Notes under the pieces: model-generated | Database searches by the model: none | Told to the model about the DNA's origin: nothing | Seen by the model: the letters and a program-made list of their open reading frames with translations, nothing else | Assembly: GCA_951394405.1 (NCBI GenBank) | Contig: OX596337.1 | Span: 1,054,001-1,118,000, forward strand | DNA length: 64,000 nt | From: Coprinellus micaceus | Taxonomy: Eukaryota; Basidiomycota; Agaricomycetes; Agaricales; Psathyrellaceae | Direction: 5' to 3' | Made by a program: the position numbers and the translations under genes | Shown here: positions 33,010 to 44,203 of the stretch, piece by piece | How positions within the stretch are numbered: position 1 is the first letter of the stretch | Layout of the letters: each line of letters starts with the position of its first letter

Positions 33010-34218
33010 ATGATCTCCTTTATCTCGTTCCCTGCCCAAGCAGACGACGCCTATCGGAAGACGCGCCATTACAAGGACCAAGACGACGATGCATACATGG
33101 ACTTCGACGATGAATACGAGGGGCAGCAGTCAACGAAGCTGACGTGCCCGGGAGAGACTCTTACCTCTGCGCAGGACTTCATGCGGTCTGAAATCGTGGC
33201 TCGAGTTGATGGAATTGTATGTATCTGATTTTCGGATATACAGAGGGCATGGTACCTACGTCGACAATGAAGAAGTGATTGCATCCGTTGCAGGAACAGT
33301 GGAACGAGTGAACAGACTGGTCACCGTTCGACCAGTGAATAGCAGGTATGCGACGAGTCCATACGCGTTTTGACGGTCCGTTGAATTTTCCCAGATACAA
33401 TCCTGAAGTGGGAGACCTGGTTGTTGGCCGAATCGCTGAAGTACAGCCCCGGCGGTGGAAGGTGGACGCGAACTCTCGGCAGGACGCCGTCCTCATGCTC
33501 TCTTCTGTAAACTTGCCAGGCGGTGTTCAGGTATGCCGCATGGCGATTGCGATGAACGGTTCCATTCTAACAGTCCGTTAGAGGCGTAAGCTTGAGAGTG
33601 ATGAACTCCAGATGCGGACTTTCTTTGAAGAGGGTGATTTGCTCGTCGCGGAAGTCCAAGCATTCTTCGCAGACGGAGCAATGTCTCTCCATACTCGGTC
33701 TCTGAAGTACGGAAAGGTTCGTTCTCTCCCCTACCCCCCAGTTCACCGGTTCTCAAACCCACCCCAGCTCCGCAATGGCCAACTTGTCGCGGTCCCACCC
33801 TCACTAGTCCGCAGGCTGAAATCCCATTTCCTGACCTTGCCTTGCAATGTGGACATCATCCTCGGCCTGAACGGCTACCTCTGGATAAGCAAGCACATCA
33901 AGGCCAATGAACAAGAGGGGGAACAGGGCTTCGACGCTGAAGCCGTCTACTCGAATCAAAATGATGTATGTAGCTCCTCCTCAAACTTCCTGACACGGTC
34001 TGACAGTCGCCAAGGACATCGACACCTCAACAAGAGCAGCTATTTCTCGAGTAGCCAACATCATCAAAATTCTCGCGTCTCATTCCATACCCCTCTCCGA
34101 CACGCTCTTACTTGACGCCTACGATTGGGCCATGGAGCAGGAAGGATCTGATGTCAAACGCCTCCTCCAAGAGGATTACGGGGACGCGTTGGTGGCGGCA
34201 GTTGCATCCAATATGTGA
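33010..34218 (+). CDS. RRP4: Exosome complex RNA-binding subunit Rrp4
   Basis: Six exons (33010-33185, 33244-33345, 33395-33530, 33582-33716, 33768-33969 and 34007-34218) give 320 aa. The N-terminal part carries [21 protein letters not shown]. An S1 domain follows ([20 protein letters not shown]) and a KH region ([14 protein letters not shown]). Rrp4 is one of three cap subunits of the nine-subunit RNA exosome, needed for 3' trimming of 5.8S rRNA and RNA decay in nucleus and cytoplasm. The length fits the family (about 300-360). The last intron uses a donor inside GATGTAT|GTAGC, giving the expected D-V-F-A-K-D join. Confidence 0.95.
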
Positions 34219-34539
34219 TTTAACCGTGCTAGTCGCACCTAATCTTACAATTCGGCATCTCCGGCCACACCAGCCTCAACCCATTCACGTTACACCGCGA
34301 AACCGAAACGCAGATGCCCACGGAAGTACGAGCGGGTACAGGTACACTAAGCTCGGCACACCACAAACACTACTTCGATCACTGCTGGCCGGAGATATTA
34401 TAGAAACCCGTTGGGCGCCTATGGTACGTGATTACGAAGAAGGTCATGTATAACCAAACATGTCATAGGTATGGAGAGTCTTAAAGTCCTTGAATAGTCA
34501 ATGTCCGGAATGAAAGATAAGTCTGGTGCTTCTACGAGT
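34219..34539. other. Short 3'-3' spacer
   Basis: This convergent spacer between RRP4 and F-box 4 holds no recognisable gene and probably both 3' UTRs. Confidence 0.5.
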
Positions 34540-36249
34540 CTATAATGTGACCACACTCTCAAACTTCACGTCTATGCCTGCCTTAGCCCAAGCGTCTATG
34601 CGTCGTGATGCATCGAGCATCACAGGGTACATCGAATAGAAGTGTACCTGGGCGATCGGTAATCCTTCTCCCCGCATCGCCCCATCCGTCCTCGAGTCAA
34701 CCAAATCTGAGATGGATTTCTCATCACACCGCTCCCCGGAGCAGTGAACGAGCAGTTTTTGCAGTCCTCCAAAGTTCAACAGCTGCGCCGGCACCTCGCC
34801 CTGTACAACTGCATTCCGCTTCTTCTCCGCAGGTGCTTGCGTTCCCCCCGAGGCGCTGGGGCGCGTCAAGCTCTTCAAGAACCTGTCCGTTATCGGGTCC
34901 CACTCCTGATCCGCGATTGGGAATCGGAGATCGAGTTCTCTGACCTTCCCAGCAGTCGAAAGCTGTGCTAGGGCCTGCAACAGCTGGTCTTCTCCGAGGG
35001 GGAGGTAGGCTAAGCGTAGGGAATGAAGAGTAGGTGATAGAGTTTTGAGAAGCGACCGGAAACTCGAATAGGATGCGCCTTCCCATGGACTTCCCGCAGT
35101 CGGGACTGCGTTAGACGAGTCAACCAGCCAATCGAGATGGAGATGAGTCAATTTGCAGCCTGAGAACAGGCTGAGGAAGGTCGACAGTGACTGTTCTGGG
35201 CGGAGAAATGGGCCCTGCGTAGTCAAAGGAAGTTGGGACTGCGCATTAGGGATGCCTAGGCCTGTGGGATTTCCGCCTTGCAGGACAAGATGCAACTTCT
35301 CCAAAGCGGGAAGGCGAAGAGGATCCTGAGCTGAGTTACTCTTCCTGGCGGATTCAGCGCTCATGATGCAGTTAGCGTTGAAACTGCATGACACGAGGTT
35401 CGTGGCGCTTTTCAGGAGATCCGCAAACTCGTCGAGGTTGAGCAAGTGAGTATGATCCAGTCGCAGATCCACCGTGGTAAGCTGTGACCAAGGAATGTTC
35501 ATGGCCAGGAGGGAATTGGAACCACCAGCCCCGTCCCATTGTCCCTTCATATGAATCTTCAGATGCTTCAACGCAGGAAGCTCCTCGGAGAAGAGCCCCT
35601 GTGATTCTGAGAGATTCGTGCTGGGCAGCATGAACTCAACGTGCCTCCATCTCCGTGAATGGACTGCAAGCATCGCCAGCAGCTGCGCAGAAAGGCTGTT
35701 AGGAGCGCGGGTGGTGGGCATGTGAATGAGGCGAATGGAGAGGGGGTGGTTCCGGGAACGGTCTAGCCAGGCCTGCACAGAATGCAAGAGTTTGGCGATG
35801 TCGGGGTTCAGGAGCTCGTTGGGGATCTCCCCGTCCGAAGTGTCCTGCACTTCGATCTCGAAGGATGCCCATAGCTTTGGGGTGGAGAGGACGAGGGACC
35901 GCCAGGTACCGCAGACGCGTGCAATGACCATTGGAGCCCCGTCGTTGTCGTTGAGGTGGGGGAAGGCAGGGAGGGCATGGCTAAAGATCTCGGCGTGCAA
36001 CTCCAGTGGCAGACGGTCGAATGGAGAAAGGGCGGCCTGGCAACAAGAGTTAAGCATCGCGGATAAGAAGCAACATAAACCTGTGCAACGTACTCGCTCG
36101 TATGTTGACTTTCGACGAATCAGACGACTGTCTGTTGTGGGCGGGGTGCTAGATGATGAGGTTGTCGAACTCGGGTGCCACGGTCTTGAATGACTTGGTA
36201 AGAAACGAAGCATCTTCTGAGGCAGTAGTTGGGCTATTGGTGGGATCAT
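34540..36249 (-). CDS. F-box-like protein 4
   Basis: Starting at ATG 36249, a 57-nt intron (36037-36093, GTACGT...TTGCCAG) is removed, leaving 550 aa. The intron is a multiple of three and contains no stop, so an unspliced reading is also open. Splicing is favoured because it puts AALSPFDRLPLELHAEIF directly after the exon. The F-box-like core is DRLPLELHAEIFSHAL, followed by VIARVCGTWRSLVLSTPKLW and LRR-like segments such as IPWSQLTTVDLRL. The typical closing PIAQVHFYSMYPVMLD sits near the end. It is probably an SCF adaptor. It sits alone inside the ribosome-biogenesis block. Confidence 0.82.
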   Translation of the reverse strand: MIPPIAQLLPQKMLRFLPSHSRPWHPSSTTSSSSTPPTTDSRLIRRKSTYERVRCTGLCCFLSAMLNSCCQAALSPFDRLPLELHAEIFSHALPAFPHLNDNDGAPMVIARVCGTWRSLVLSTPKLWASFEIEVQDTSDGEIPNELLNPDIAKLLHSVQAWLDRSRNHPLSIRLIHMPTTRAPNSLSAQLLAMLAVHSRRWRHVEFMLPSTNLSESQGLFSEELPALKHLKIHMKGQWDGAGGSNSLLAMNIPWSQLTTVDLRLDHTHLLNLDEFADLLKSATNLVSCSFNANCIMSAESARKSNSAQDPLRLPALEKLHLVLQGGNPTGLGIPNAQSQLPLTTQGPFLRPEQSLSTFLSLFSGCKLTHLHLDWLVDSSNAVPTAGSPWEGASYSSFRSLLKTLSPTLHSLRLAYLPLGEDQLLQALAQLSTAGKVRELDLRFPIADQEWDPITDRFLKSLTRPSASGGTQAPAEKKRNAVVQGEVPAQLLNFGGLQKLLVHCSGERCDEKSISDLVDSRTDGAMRGEGLPIAQVHFYSMYPVMLDASRRIDAWAKAGIDVKFESVVTL

Positions 36250-37625
36250 AAGTGGGGATTATACTTGCACCCATAACCGAGGTACCTACGCTTTTATAAT
36301 GCTATGTCGGTGTAGGTACAGGTGTGACCGCCAACCGAAGATCGGGCTCAGCCGAACTTCAAATAAAGGGGTAGTTAGTGCCTCACTATCGTGCTGTTGT
36401 CCAGAGCCTTTATGGCCTACCTTTGTACTTTAAGCTTCGTAGTGGGTTGTGGGCGAATCCTGATGCACGATGCAGACAGCCCCTTATTATATAGACTTTC
36501 GAAGGCCTGGGTTAGGGAGTAGCTTCTGGCGGGGCGTGTTAGCCTAATCATCATCATCGCCGAAGAATCTAAACCCTCACCTATGCAGCCGGCGATCCCA
36601 ATCCGTAGCCTAGACGAAGGCGATGTTGGGTAGAACGCACGTTAGGAGTAGCAATTGCAGTCCCGGTGTCTACGCAATGGTTGCTTCGCGAAGTGTCCAG
36701 TCTTGTATTCGACGGGTGGGGTGCCGATGTCATGGGTGGAACACGGAATCGGGGGTGCATGGTCGAATTGGTCAAGATTCCTCCTTCTGTCATGACGACA
36801 TGGGGACCTGTCACCCAAACTGTAGTGGCCGCATTAGGAGAGAGAATTCTACCCATACGAAGTCAGGAGTCGCCTTGGTGTCCCGTGCCATGGTCATCTC
36901 GCGGGGAATTAACGCAACGAGGGGATCAGAAACCAGAATCTCTGATAGCTCAAATCCAATAATAGAGTGTATCACCCTCTCGTACAGAACCAATACAGTC
37001 GCAAGATGACTAGGGCTTCATGGCTCTCATCTAGAGTCAGATGTCAGAAGTGGGTGAGTTCTGCTATGATAGTACGGTAGCGCCGGGTTCTGGCTTCCTC
37101 GGGGATTACCACTCGGGATTGTCATTCTAGCGAACTCCGGAGCGAGTCAAGCGCCAAATGGCAAAACGCTTGGGAAAGGGCAGATTGGGCTGAGATGGTG
37201 GCGTTGACGACTCCTTTCTAGTCGGAATAACAAGAAAGTCGAGGAATCTGGGGTATGAAGCAAACACACTCCTTTCGGACAGCTCGGAGTTAGTGATGTT
37301 GCTGATCATTAGCAGAAACGGGACAAGCGCCGCGGTACTTGGGATGAATTCGTCCCATTGGGCCCACCTCCGAGAAACGTCCTACTGGGTTTTGGACATT
37401 TGACGCGGCATATGCAGCACAGCACACAGCTCGCGCCGCAGACCTTCATATGCCTGCCGTTCCCTCATTTTACAATAATTGACGAGTCTATGGTCTGCGC
37501 GGCCTTGTCTACCTGTCAAATTGACGCCCACAAGTTGACGCCCACGCAAATCACCGACGACAGCGACAGGGTGGACCCACAACCGATATATATGAAAAAA
37601 CACACGTCCAACGAAGAACAACAGC
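36250..37625. other. Possible decayed gene / intergenic
   Basis: Minus-strand fragments (around 37320-37127, ALVPFLLMISNITNSELSE, and 37010-36811, LYERVIHSIIGFELSEI) look like pieces of a hydrophobic protein. They do not join into an intact frame, and a frame change is needed near 36830. I cannot name a family. The rest shows nothing. Confidence 0.3.
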
Positions 37626-40274
37626 CTAGAAGAACTGAGCGAAATTATACGCTTCTGATGATCCGTCGTCAGTCTTTGAGCTTTCCGTTTTCTTCGAGGC
37701 GGCAGTCGCGTTGGCGACCCTCGCAGGTTTCGAGGATGTTGAGACCTGCTTTTGTTGTCTTAGCTTCTTGACAGGGCGGGCAGGGGCAGCAGTGTCTTCT
37801 TCCTCGGCAGTCGAGGATTTTATTTTCTTCTTGAGAATGGACGACGGAGCCTGCGCCTTAGGCTTGGGCCCGGGAGTGGGGGCAGCAGCACCCTTTTTGC
37901 CCTTAGCAGACGCGAAGGCAACCTTTTTGGAGGGCGTGGGCACGGCTTGGCCACGCTTTCGCTTTTGTGGGGGGGCAGGGATAGGCTCTTCCTCCTCTTC
38001 CTCCTCTTCGTCATCTTCCTCTTCGCCAGCCTCTTCCTCTCCGCCTTCCTCGTCGTCATCGTCCACATCCATAACACCCTCAAACTCCTCGCTGTCCTCG
38101 CCCTCGTCATCGCTATCCTCCTCTCGACCCCACTCCTCCTCCACATTCACCTTCCTCTCGTCCACCGCACCCAGTGAGAGCCTCACAAGCCCCGCCAGAG
38201 ACTTCCTCAATTCCTTCCGAGGAAGCAAAGTTGACAACACAGCCTCGTCCGCAGCGTACACCTTCGCCAACACCTCCTCAACAGTGCCCTCCTCTACGAC
38301 AGCATCCTTCTTACCACCCTTGGTCTTTTTACCCGCAGCCTTCTTCGGCGCAGCAGTAGGCTTCTCATTGGCTACGGCCAATGTCGAGTCTTCGTTTTGC
38401 TGTGCCAATACAGATTTAGGTAGCTGCGTGAACCTGGCGAACTTCCCTACGCTCCAATCACGGAGAACAATTCGAGAAGCGCCGGTCAAGTCAAGCTCGC
38501 CCCTCTGTCATATGTCATAGAAAGGAAGCACCCCAGAGTCAGTAAGTATAGGAACGAAATGGACACGAGGAACGCACCTTCTTGACGAGCTGATGAGCAC
38601 GCGCCACGCCCGAAAGGAACGCAGTCGCATCGTTCTTCGCAAACGCCGGCAAGTTGTACAGCAGCATCAAGTCTTCATTGTTCGTCCGGGAGACCAAGTA
38701 CGCGACTATCGTAGATAGAAGGAACGAAAAGTGATCAGTAACGATGTCGTCATGTCGTGTCAGAGAGGCGCTGCGTTAATTTAGGGTATGGAATGGAATA
38801 ACGTACTGGGTGGGGATGGGTCCTTGAGCTTGTCGATCCTACCTCGGCTTCTCAACAGGATGTCACGGCCCCGCAACAGGATGTCACGGCCCCGCAACAG
38901 CTCCTTGTTCTCAGCCTCGCGGTCGAGCTCAAACAAGAGTCCAGGAGTGTCGATGACGCGGATCTGCGCCCCATTAGATTCGAGGGTGACTTCTTGCGGG
39001 AGCTCAGTCGTCGTAGCGCCTCTCGAGGTGGCCGCAAGTGAGTACACCGGCAGTGCAGACCGACGTGCGAGGGAATTGATCAGAGAACTCTTCCCGACCT
39101 GTACGCAACATACAACGTTAGAACGGGACGACACGAAAGGGGATCTCGGGAGGGACAACATACGTTCGTGACACCAGTAACGGCGACAGTCAGCGGCTCT
39201 TCGGCTTTCTTGTCCTTAGCCAGGCTCTCGAGGAATGCAAGCAAGCTCTCGCCACCCAACGAGTCGTCAATCGGGGCTTTCGATTTGCCTTTGTCAGACG
39301 ACAGGGGAAGGAATGCAGAGGACGATTTAAACAGGAACGTCGGGTGGAACGTCCGGAGATGGGATACCCATGCCGCGACGGCTTCCCTAGGGCACAGATC
39401 TAGACAGTACGATCAGTAGGGTGTACGACGGATGGGAAGGAGGAGGAAACGCACCGATTTTGTTGAGAACAAATGCAACTTTCATTCCCCTCTCCTTCGC
39501 CACACTCTCCAGATCCACACTCCGGTACACCAATGGATCCCTCGCGTCCACAACATGGAGGAGCACGTCCGACGCCTCCAACACTGACTTGAAAGTAGGC
39601 AGGTCGCTGCACACCAAGGCGGGCTCTTCGTCTTCCTGGTTATCCTCCTCGGCGATTTGAGGCTGAGGACGAGCCCTGAGCTTCCCGGACACCGACTGGA
39701 CGGCCAGTCGCGCGATCGCCTCGGCACCGACGTTCAGGTCCTTGCTTCCCTTGACCGGGGCCTCCTCTTCCTGCTCCTCCTCATCGTCTCCAGAAGCAGG
39801 TTGCTTCTCGACGTCGCGGATGATTCCCCTCGCCGCCTCCCAAGCGATTCGCTTTTCCTCCTTCTTCTTCTCCTTCTCCTCCTCGGCCTGTATCGATACA
39901 TTCGCATCAACGTCCAGTATTCGGTGAGATAAAAATGACGATGCGTACCGCTCTCCGCTGCTCAGCAACTTCCGCAAGGATCTGCTCCTTGTACGGGAAG
40001 TCGTTCGGGATACCGGGGTCCTTCTTGTGCTCTTCGTGCACACATCAACATCGTTTACGGAACAAAAGGAGTATAGCACGCACTGGACTTCCACTGAGGG
40101 TTTTTCTTCGCCTGCTTGACCTTCTTCTTCTTGCTATCCTTCACCCTCTTCTTCAGCCGCTCCCGGTCGTGGATTTTAGACCTGTTCGAGGTTTCTGTTG
40201 GTTTCTAGGGTCAGCGACACATAAATGGTGAGCATTAGACATGGTATATACGCACTCTTTCGTATACTCGGCAT
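37626..40274 (-). CDS. GRN1: Nucleolar circularly permuted GTPase (GNL3/Grn1/Nug1 type)
   Basis: The start MPSIRKKTSNR is rebuilt from a 19-nt first exon (40274-40256) spliced to 40194, which restores the family's conserved N-terminus. A Lys-rich stretch and a coiled coil with acidic tracts follow. The G motifs appear in permuted order: VVDARDP and NKID (G4) first, then GVTNVGKSSLINSL (G1) and later IDTPGLL (G3). SAFLHRIRE-like helices are absent, but RGELDLTGASR follows the GTPase. The C-terminus has long acidic and Lys-rich repeats and ends YNFAQFF. Family members promote 60S ribosome maturation and export of ribosomal proteins in the nucleolus. It lies in the same neighbourhood as NOP9, RRP4 and eL18. 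Confidence 0.92.
38853..38900. repeat. Tandem 21-bp repeat in the GTPase gene
   Basis: The unit CAACAGGATGTCACGGCCCCG occurs twice in direct tandem (38853-38873 and 38874-38894), followed by a partial copy. In the protein it gives a duplicated L-L-R-G-R-D-I just after the G3 region. Confidence 0.9.
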
Positions 40275-41313
40275 ACTGAGCGTCCAGGAAATGGGGGTAC
40301 GAGGAGGAAGACGACTCCAGATCGTCGAACTCGAAAATCAAACGGCCCTTGTGCGTGAGAATGTATCTCCTTTCTCGGGATATTGGTACCGCAATCTCCT
40401 CGTTCTGCGCCTTGAAGCAGGCAACCTTTCGACAAGTTCCAAAGTCCTCCTCGAATCATAAAGGCTTGCACAGAAAACATTCATATATTCGTCAAGAGTA
40501 GGCTAGCTACCAACAGATGCATATTCGACACAAAGCTTAACTGACGGGCGGCCAAGAATCGACTCACTCACCGAACACCAACTGCGCTCCACAGGAGAGG
40601 CGATAACCATCTCGGTGCGGCAAGCCTTCTTTCTTCGAATACCCGAGCTGTGGCACGAGGCGATCGACGACGGGACCACCCGAGGAAGAACCTTGTCTGG
40701 CACGGGAAGACATCTTGCACGGTGCGACCCTCCATCCACGAGGCGTCCTGCACAGCGCTTTGGACTTTGCTTGGACTGCGACCACAGCTTGAAACTTGTA
40801 ACGAACGTGCTATTCAGGGTTGACCTTCCACAAACGGCGGCCACGCCTTGCCCTTGCCCCGGGTGTTGGAACTTGACCCTGCTTCACTTGGTCGGCCCCA
40901 TCGACGAGCGTTGAATGCTTGGTTCTTGGTCGAACAACTTGCAACATATTTGATAGTAGGCAGATTAGGGAGAGATTACTAGCACGGGAAAACTTGGAAA
41001 CTTGGAAATTTTGTGGCTATTTTGTGGAAATGGAGGGTCCGGGGACTTGAAAGCATGGATGGGGGATACGTTCTAGAGAAGAATTTGCAAAAGAGGGCGG
41101 GCATAACTTGGTGGTATGCAGGAACTGTTCCGCTGGAGGCCTATCACGAACATGCTGGCCTTCACGCTTGACAGACTGTGGGCGTTCCGTTGCATCCTCG
41201 AGACCGCCGCGCCGAACCACATCGATAGCCGGGGATAACAAGAAAGGGTCAGAAATATCACAAAAAGGGTAGCGCGAATAAAAAAGACTCGGAGAGTTGG
41301 ATGAGGGGATCCC
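40275..41313. other. Upstream of GRN1; unassigned minus-strand frames
   Basis: Minus-strand frames (for example 40564-40785, MSSRARQGSSSGGPVVDRLV, and a second one overlapping the GRN1 start) could be spliced together through a GTGAGT donor, but match no family I know. A small gene or the GRN1 5' UTR is possible. The 40925-41310 part shows nothing. Confidence 0.3.
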
Positions 41314-42430
41314 TTACCAACGAGCACCGTCGCCGTTGGCTGCGGGCGCAGGGGCGTCGTACTCCCTCGCGGGGGCAGGGCTGCGAGGAGCGGGACTGCG
41401 GGAGTAGCTCCTCCTGCGCCTGTACTCCCGGTCAGGGGAGTAGCGGCGAGGAGCGGGGCTACGGCGGTCGCGCCAGTCACGGTCGCCTCCTCGGTTGGAA
41501 TCCCTGCCGTAGGGATCGCGCTCGCGCTCGCTGCGGCGGTGGTCACGATCCCTGTCGCGATGGGAATCGCGCCACGTTGAGTCACGGTCGTCCCTGCTGT
41601 ACCTGTCACCGCGACCATCACGGTCACGGTTACGGCGGTGGCCCATATACTCTCCAGGAGTCGGAGCATGAGGCCTTTCGGTGACAGAGTAGTCAACGCG
41701 AATGCGACGGCCATTGAGTTCCTAAAGGATGAATGAATAAGAATGACTTGAAGCGTCAGCTGAACCAAGCCACGTACAATTCCATTCAGTTCCTTGACAC
41801 AACGGGTAGCCTCCTCAACGGTGCTCATCTGGATGAAACCGAACCCTCGGGACCGGTCGGACTGCTGTTGGTTGAGAACGACATCAGCAGAGAATGAATA
41901 TTGAGCGAAGCACTTACTCTTTGGTCATACACGATGGTCACCTTCTCGACGCGACCAAATCGACTGAACTCGTCATCGAGGTCGCGCTCGCGCGTCCTGA
42001 TGCTAAGGCCAAAGACACCAAGGACCTTGGAGGGGTTGGGGGCCTGGAAAAACGAGTTAGAAAAATCTGAGACAAAGACGCGCCAAAGCAAAAAACGCAC
42101 AATGGGAGCCTGAGGAGGGCGCCTCGAGGGGGGTGGCGAGCGACGCCTAGGAGGAGGGCTCCTGAACCTGTCACTGCGTTCACGGTCTCCGCGGTCCCAG
42201 TCCTTCTCACGTTCCCCGCCGTTGGCACCATTCGCGCTCCTTGCTGGACTACGCGACCGGGAGCGGCCACGAGGCGGGGGTGCGTCACGGTCGGACGCAG
42301 CGGGCGCCGGCGGTGCGTTATAGGCGTCGGAGTAGGGGTCAACAGGCGCTGGGGTATTCGATTCGCCGTACTAGAAAACACGCTCGTCATCGTGCTCGAT
42401 GACGACGACGAAAATTTGTATGCTCACCAT
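41314..42430 (-). CDS. RRM-RS protein (transformer-2-like splicing factor)
   Basis: The model places ATG at 42430, followed immediately by an intron, with TACGGCGAATCG resuming the frame. The first part is rich in Arg, Ser and Pro ([15 protein letters not shown]). One RRM follows, with RNP2 LGVFGLS and RNP1 RGFGFIQM. The tail is dense in Arg, Asp and Ser ([17 protein letters not shown]). RS domains flanking one RRM are the plan of Tra2-type splicing regulators, which bind purine-rich exonic enhancers in the nucleus. About five exons. It is divergent from eL18 with 978 bp between start codons. A different RS-type RRM protein remains possible. Confidence 0.85.
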
Positions 42431-43408
42431 GGTGGTTCAGTGACAGAAGATGTTTGCGCATGTTTGTCGCAAACCCCCCTTGAAAACTGCCCGTGGTCCG
42501 TGCGGCGCAGCCCAAATTTGAAATACTTTCAATTTTCGAAACCCGAAGTAACATGGCGATTACAATAGAACGTAAATATGCTCGATGATAAACAAGGCCG
42601 CCGCAGCTATGATTGACGGCAAGCAATAGATTTGAGTTGGAAACACCAGGTCAGAATGGTATGAGGGGGGAAGGATGACTCACCGAGCACAAGCACAAGC
42701 GATCAGCCGGGGTGCGGGGAGCTCACCAACCAAGGCACTACAAAAACGGGGGAGGGGAAGAAGAACTGGGAGTCAAGTGGGTGATGCACAGCAACGGGGT
42801 CAAAGAGCTCGAGGAACCAAATCCGAGCCACGAGTGCGAAAGCGAGAGTCCGTGATGCGGCGCTAGCAAGGGTCTCACGACGGGCGCCTAAGGCGCGTCC
42901 GCATCGGCATTTCGACCGCTAAGGCAAGAAGCGCCACTTCGAAGGGGGCCGCCGTGGTCAAGAGGGGTGCCTTACTTAGAAGAGGGACTTTGGTCCTTGG
43001 CGGGGTGTTCTATCTGATGTCTGCTGCGCTTGGGATAGAAGAACGAAGGGCGGAGGGATGTCACTCAAACATTGAGAAAGGCAAGGGGTACATGGACGGG
43101 TGGTGGAGGGACCCGAAGATCGAAGGCAGACTCCCGAGTTACCTGGGATGCGGAGCTCCCAAGGCAGGGGGCGCTTCCCACTTGGCGTTTTCACTGGGCG
43201 GGTAAGATATCATAACTTAGACTGCTGAATTAAACGATTAAAACTGACAAAAATCCTGAAGGGTACGAGCGGGAGAAGGTCAAGAAACGGATTTGAATTC
43301 AAGCGGAGTTTGAGTTTGATTACATAAGACTGTACAGCTCGGGATCTGCCGAAAATCGCGCTCGCCGTCGTCAACAAATCTAGGCAACTTTTTCGGCAAG
43401 CAACCAAG
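42431..43408. other. Divergent upstream region, RRM gene and eL18
   Basis: No gene is recognised; open frames at 42675-42866 and 42954-43205 lack motifs. It is long enough for two separate promoters. Confidence 0.5.
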
Positions 43409-44203
43409 ATGGTGAGCTCGCTGTGCACGACGGCGACGAGGCACATATTGACGACACCCGCGATGCTTTAGGGTATCGACATCGCAAAACACCACGTCAA
43501 GAAGGGTGCTCGTACCGCCCCCAAGAGCGAGGACCCTTACCTCTTGCTCCTTGTCAAGGTGCGTCGTTCAAACGTCTTCCAAGATCCACATTTCTAAGCA
43601 AATACCGACCCCCAACAGCTCTACCGCTTCTTGGCTCGCAGGACCGACTCCAAGTTCAACAAGGTCGATAAAACTCGCCCATTTGCCCCTCAATCACGGA
43701 CTTATACTATCTCGATTATAGGTCATCCTCCACCGCCTCTTCCTCTCGAAAAACAACCGCGCCCCCCTCTCCCTCTCAAGAATCGTCAAGGAAACCGCTG
43801 CCACCCCCGATCGTGACGCCAAGATCATCGTCCAGGTTGGCGCCGTCACCGATGACATCCGCCTGACCGAGGTCCCCAAGCTCACCATTGCCGCCCTTCG
43901 ATTCACTCGTGGCGCCAAGGAGCGCATCATCGCCGCTGGTGGTGAGGCCATCACCCTCGACCAGCTCGCTATCCGTGCCCCCACCGGCTCCAACACTGTC
44001 TTGCTCCGTGGTGTCAAGACTGCCCGTGAGGCCTACAAGCACTTCGGCATGGGTCCCCACAAGAACAAGAAGCCTCATACTCTCTCCAAGGGCCGCAAGG
44101 TGCGTTGTAGCGTCCTTTTCGATCACGCACTTCCTAACCATCCTGTTTATCACAGTTCGAGCGCGCCCGTGGTCGCCGAAAGTCCCGTGGCTTCAAGGTC
44201 TAA
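43409..44203 (+). CDS. RPL18: 60S ribosomal protein eL18
   Basis: The exons are 43409-43411 (the ATG alone), 43472-43558, 43619-43663, 43722-44099 and 44156-44203, giving 186 aa, the usual eL18 length. The sequence opens [20 protein letters not shown], continues [23 protein letters not shown] and [12 protein letters not shown], and ends [10 protein letters not shown], all diagnostic of eL18. It is a structural component of the large ribosomal subunit. Codon use is strongly C-ending in exon 4, as expected for a highly expressed gene. Confidence 0.97.

Noticed and set aside
37711..38520. 269-codon plus-strand frame rich in serine
   Set aside because: It is the antisense of the acidic/Lys-rich C-terminus of the GRN1 gene; its Ser runs mirror Glu codons.
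40153..40785. A second gene overlapping the start of GRN1 on the same strand
   Set aside because: Frames can be linked by a GTGAGT donor but give no recognisable protein, and they overlap the strongly supported GRN1 start; left as unassigned.
41301..41684. Plus-strand Gly/Arg/Ser-rich frame
   Set aside because: It is the antisense of the RS tail of the RRM gene; codon bias explains the open frame.
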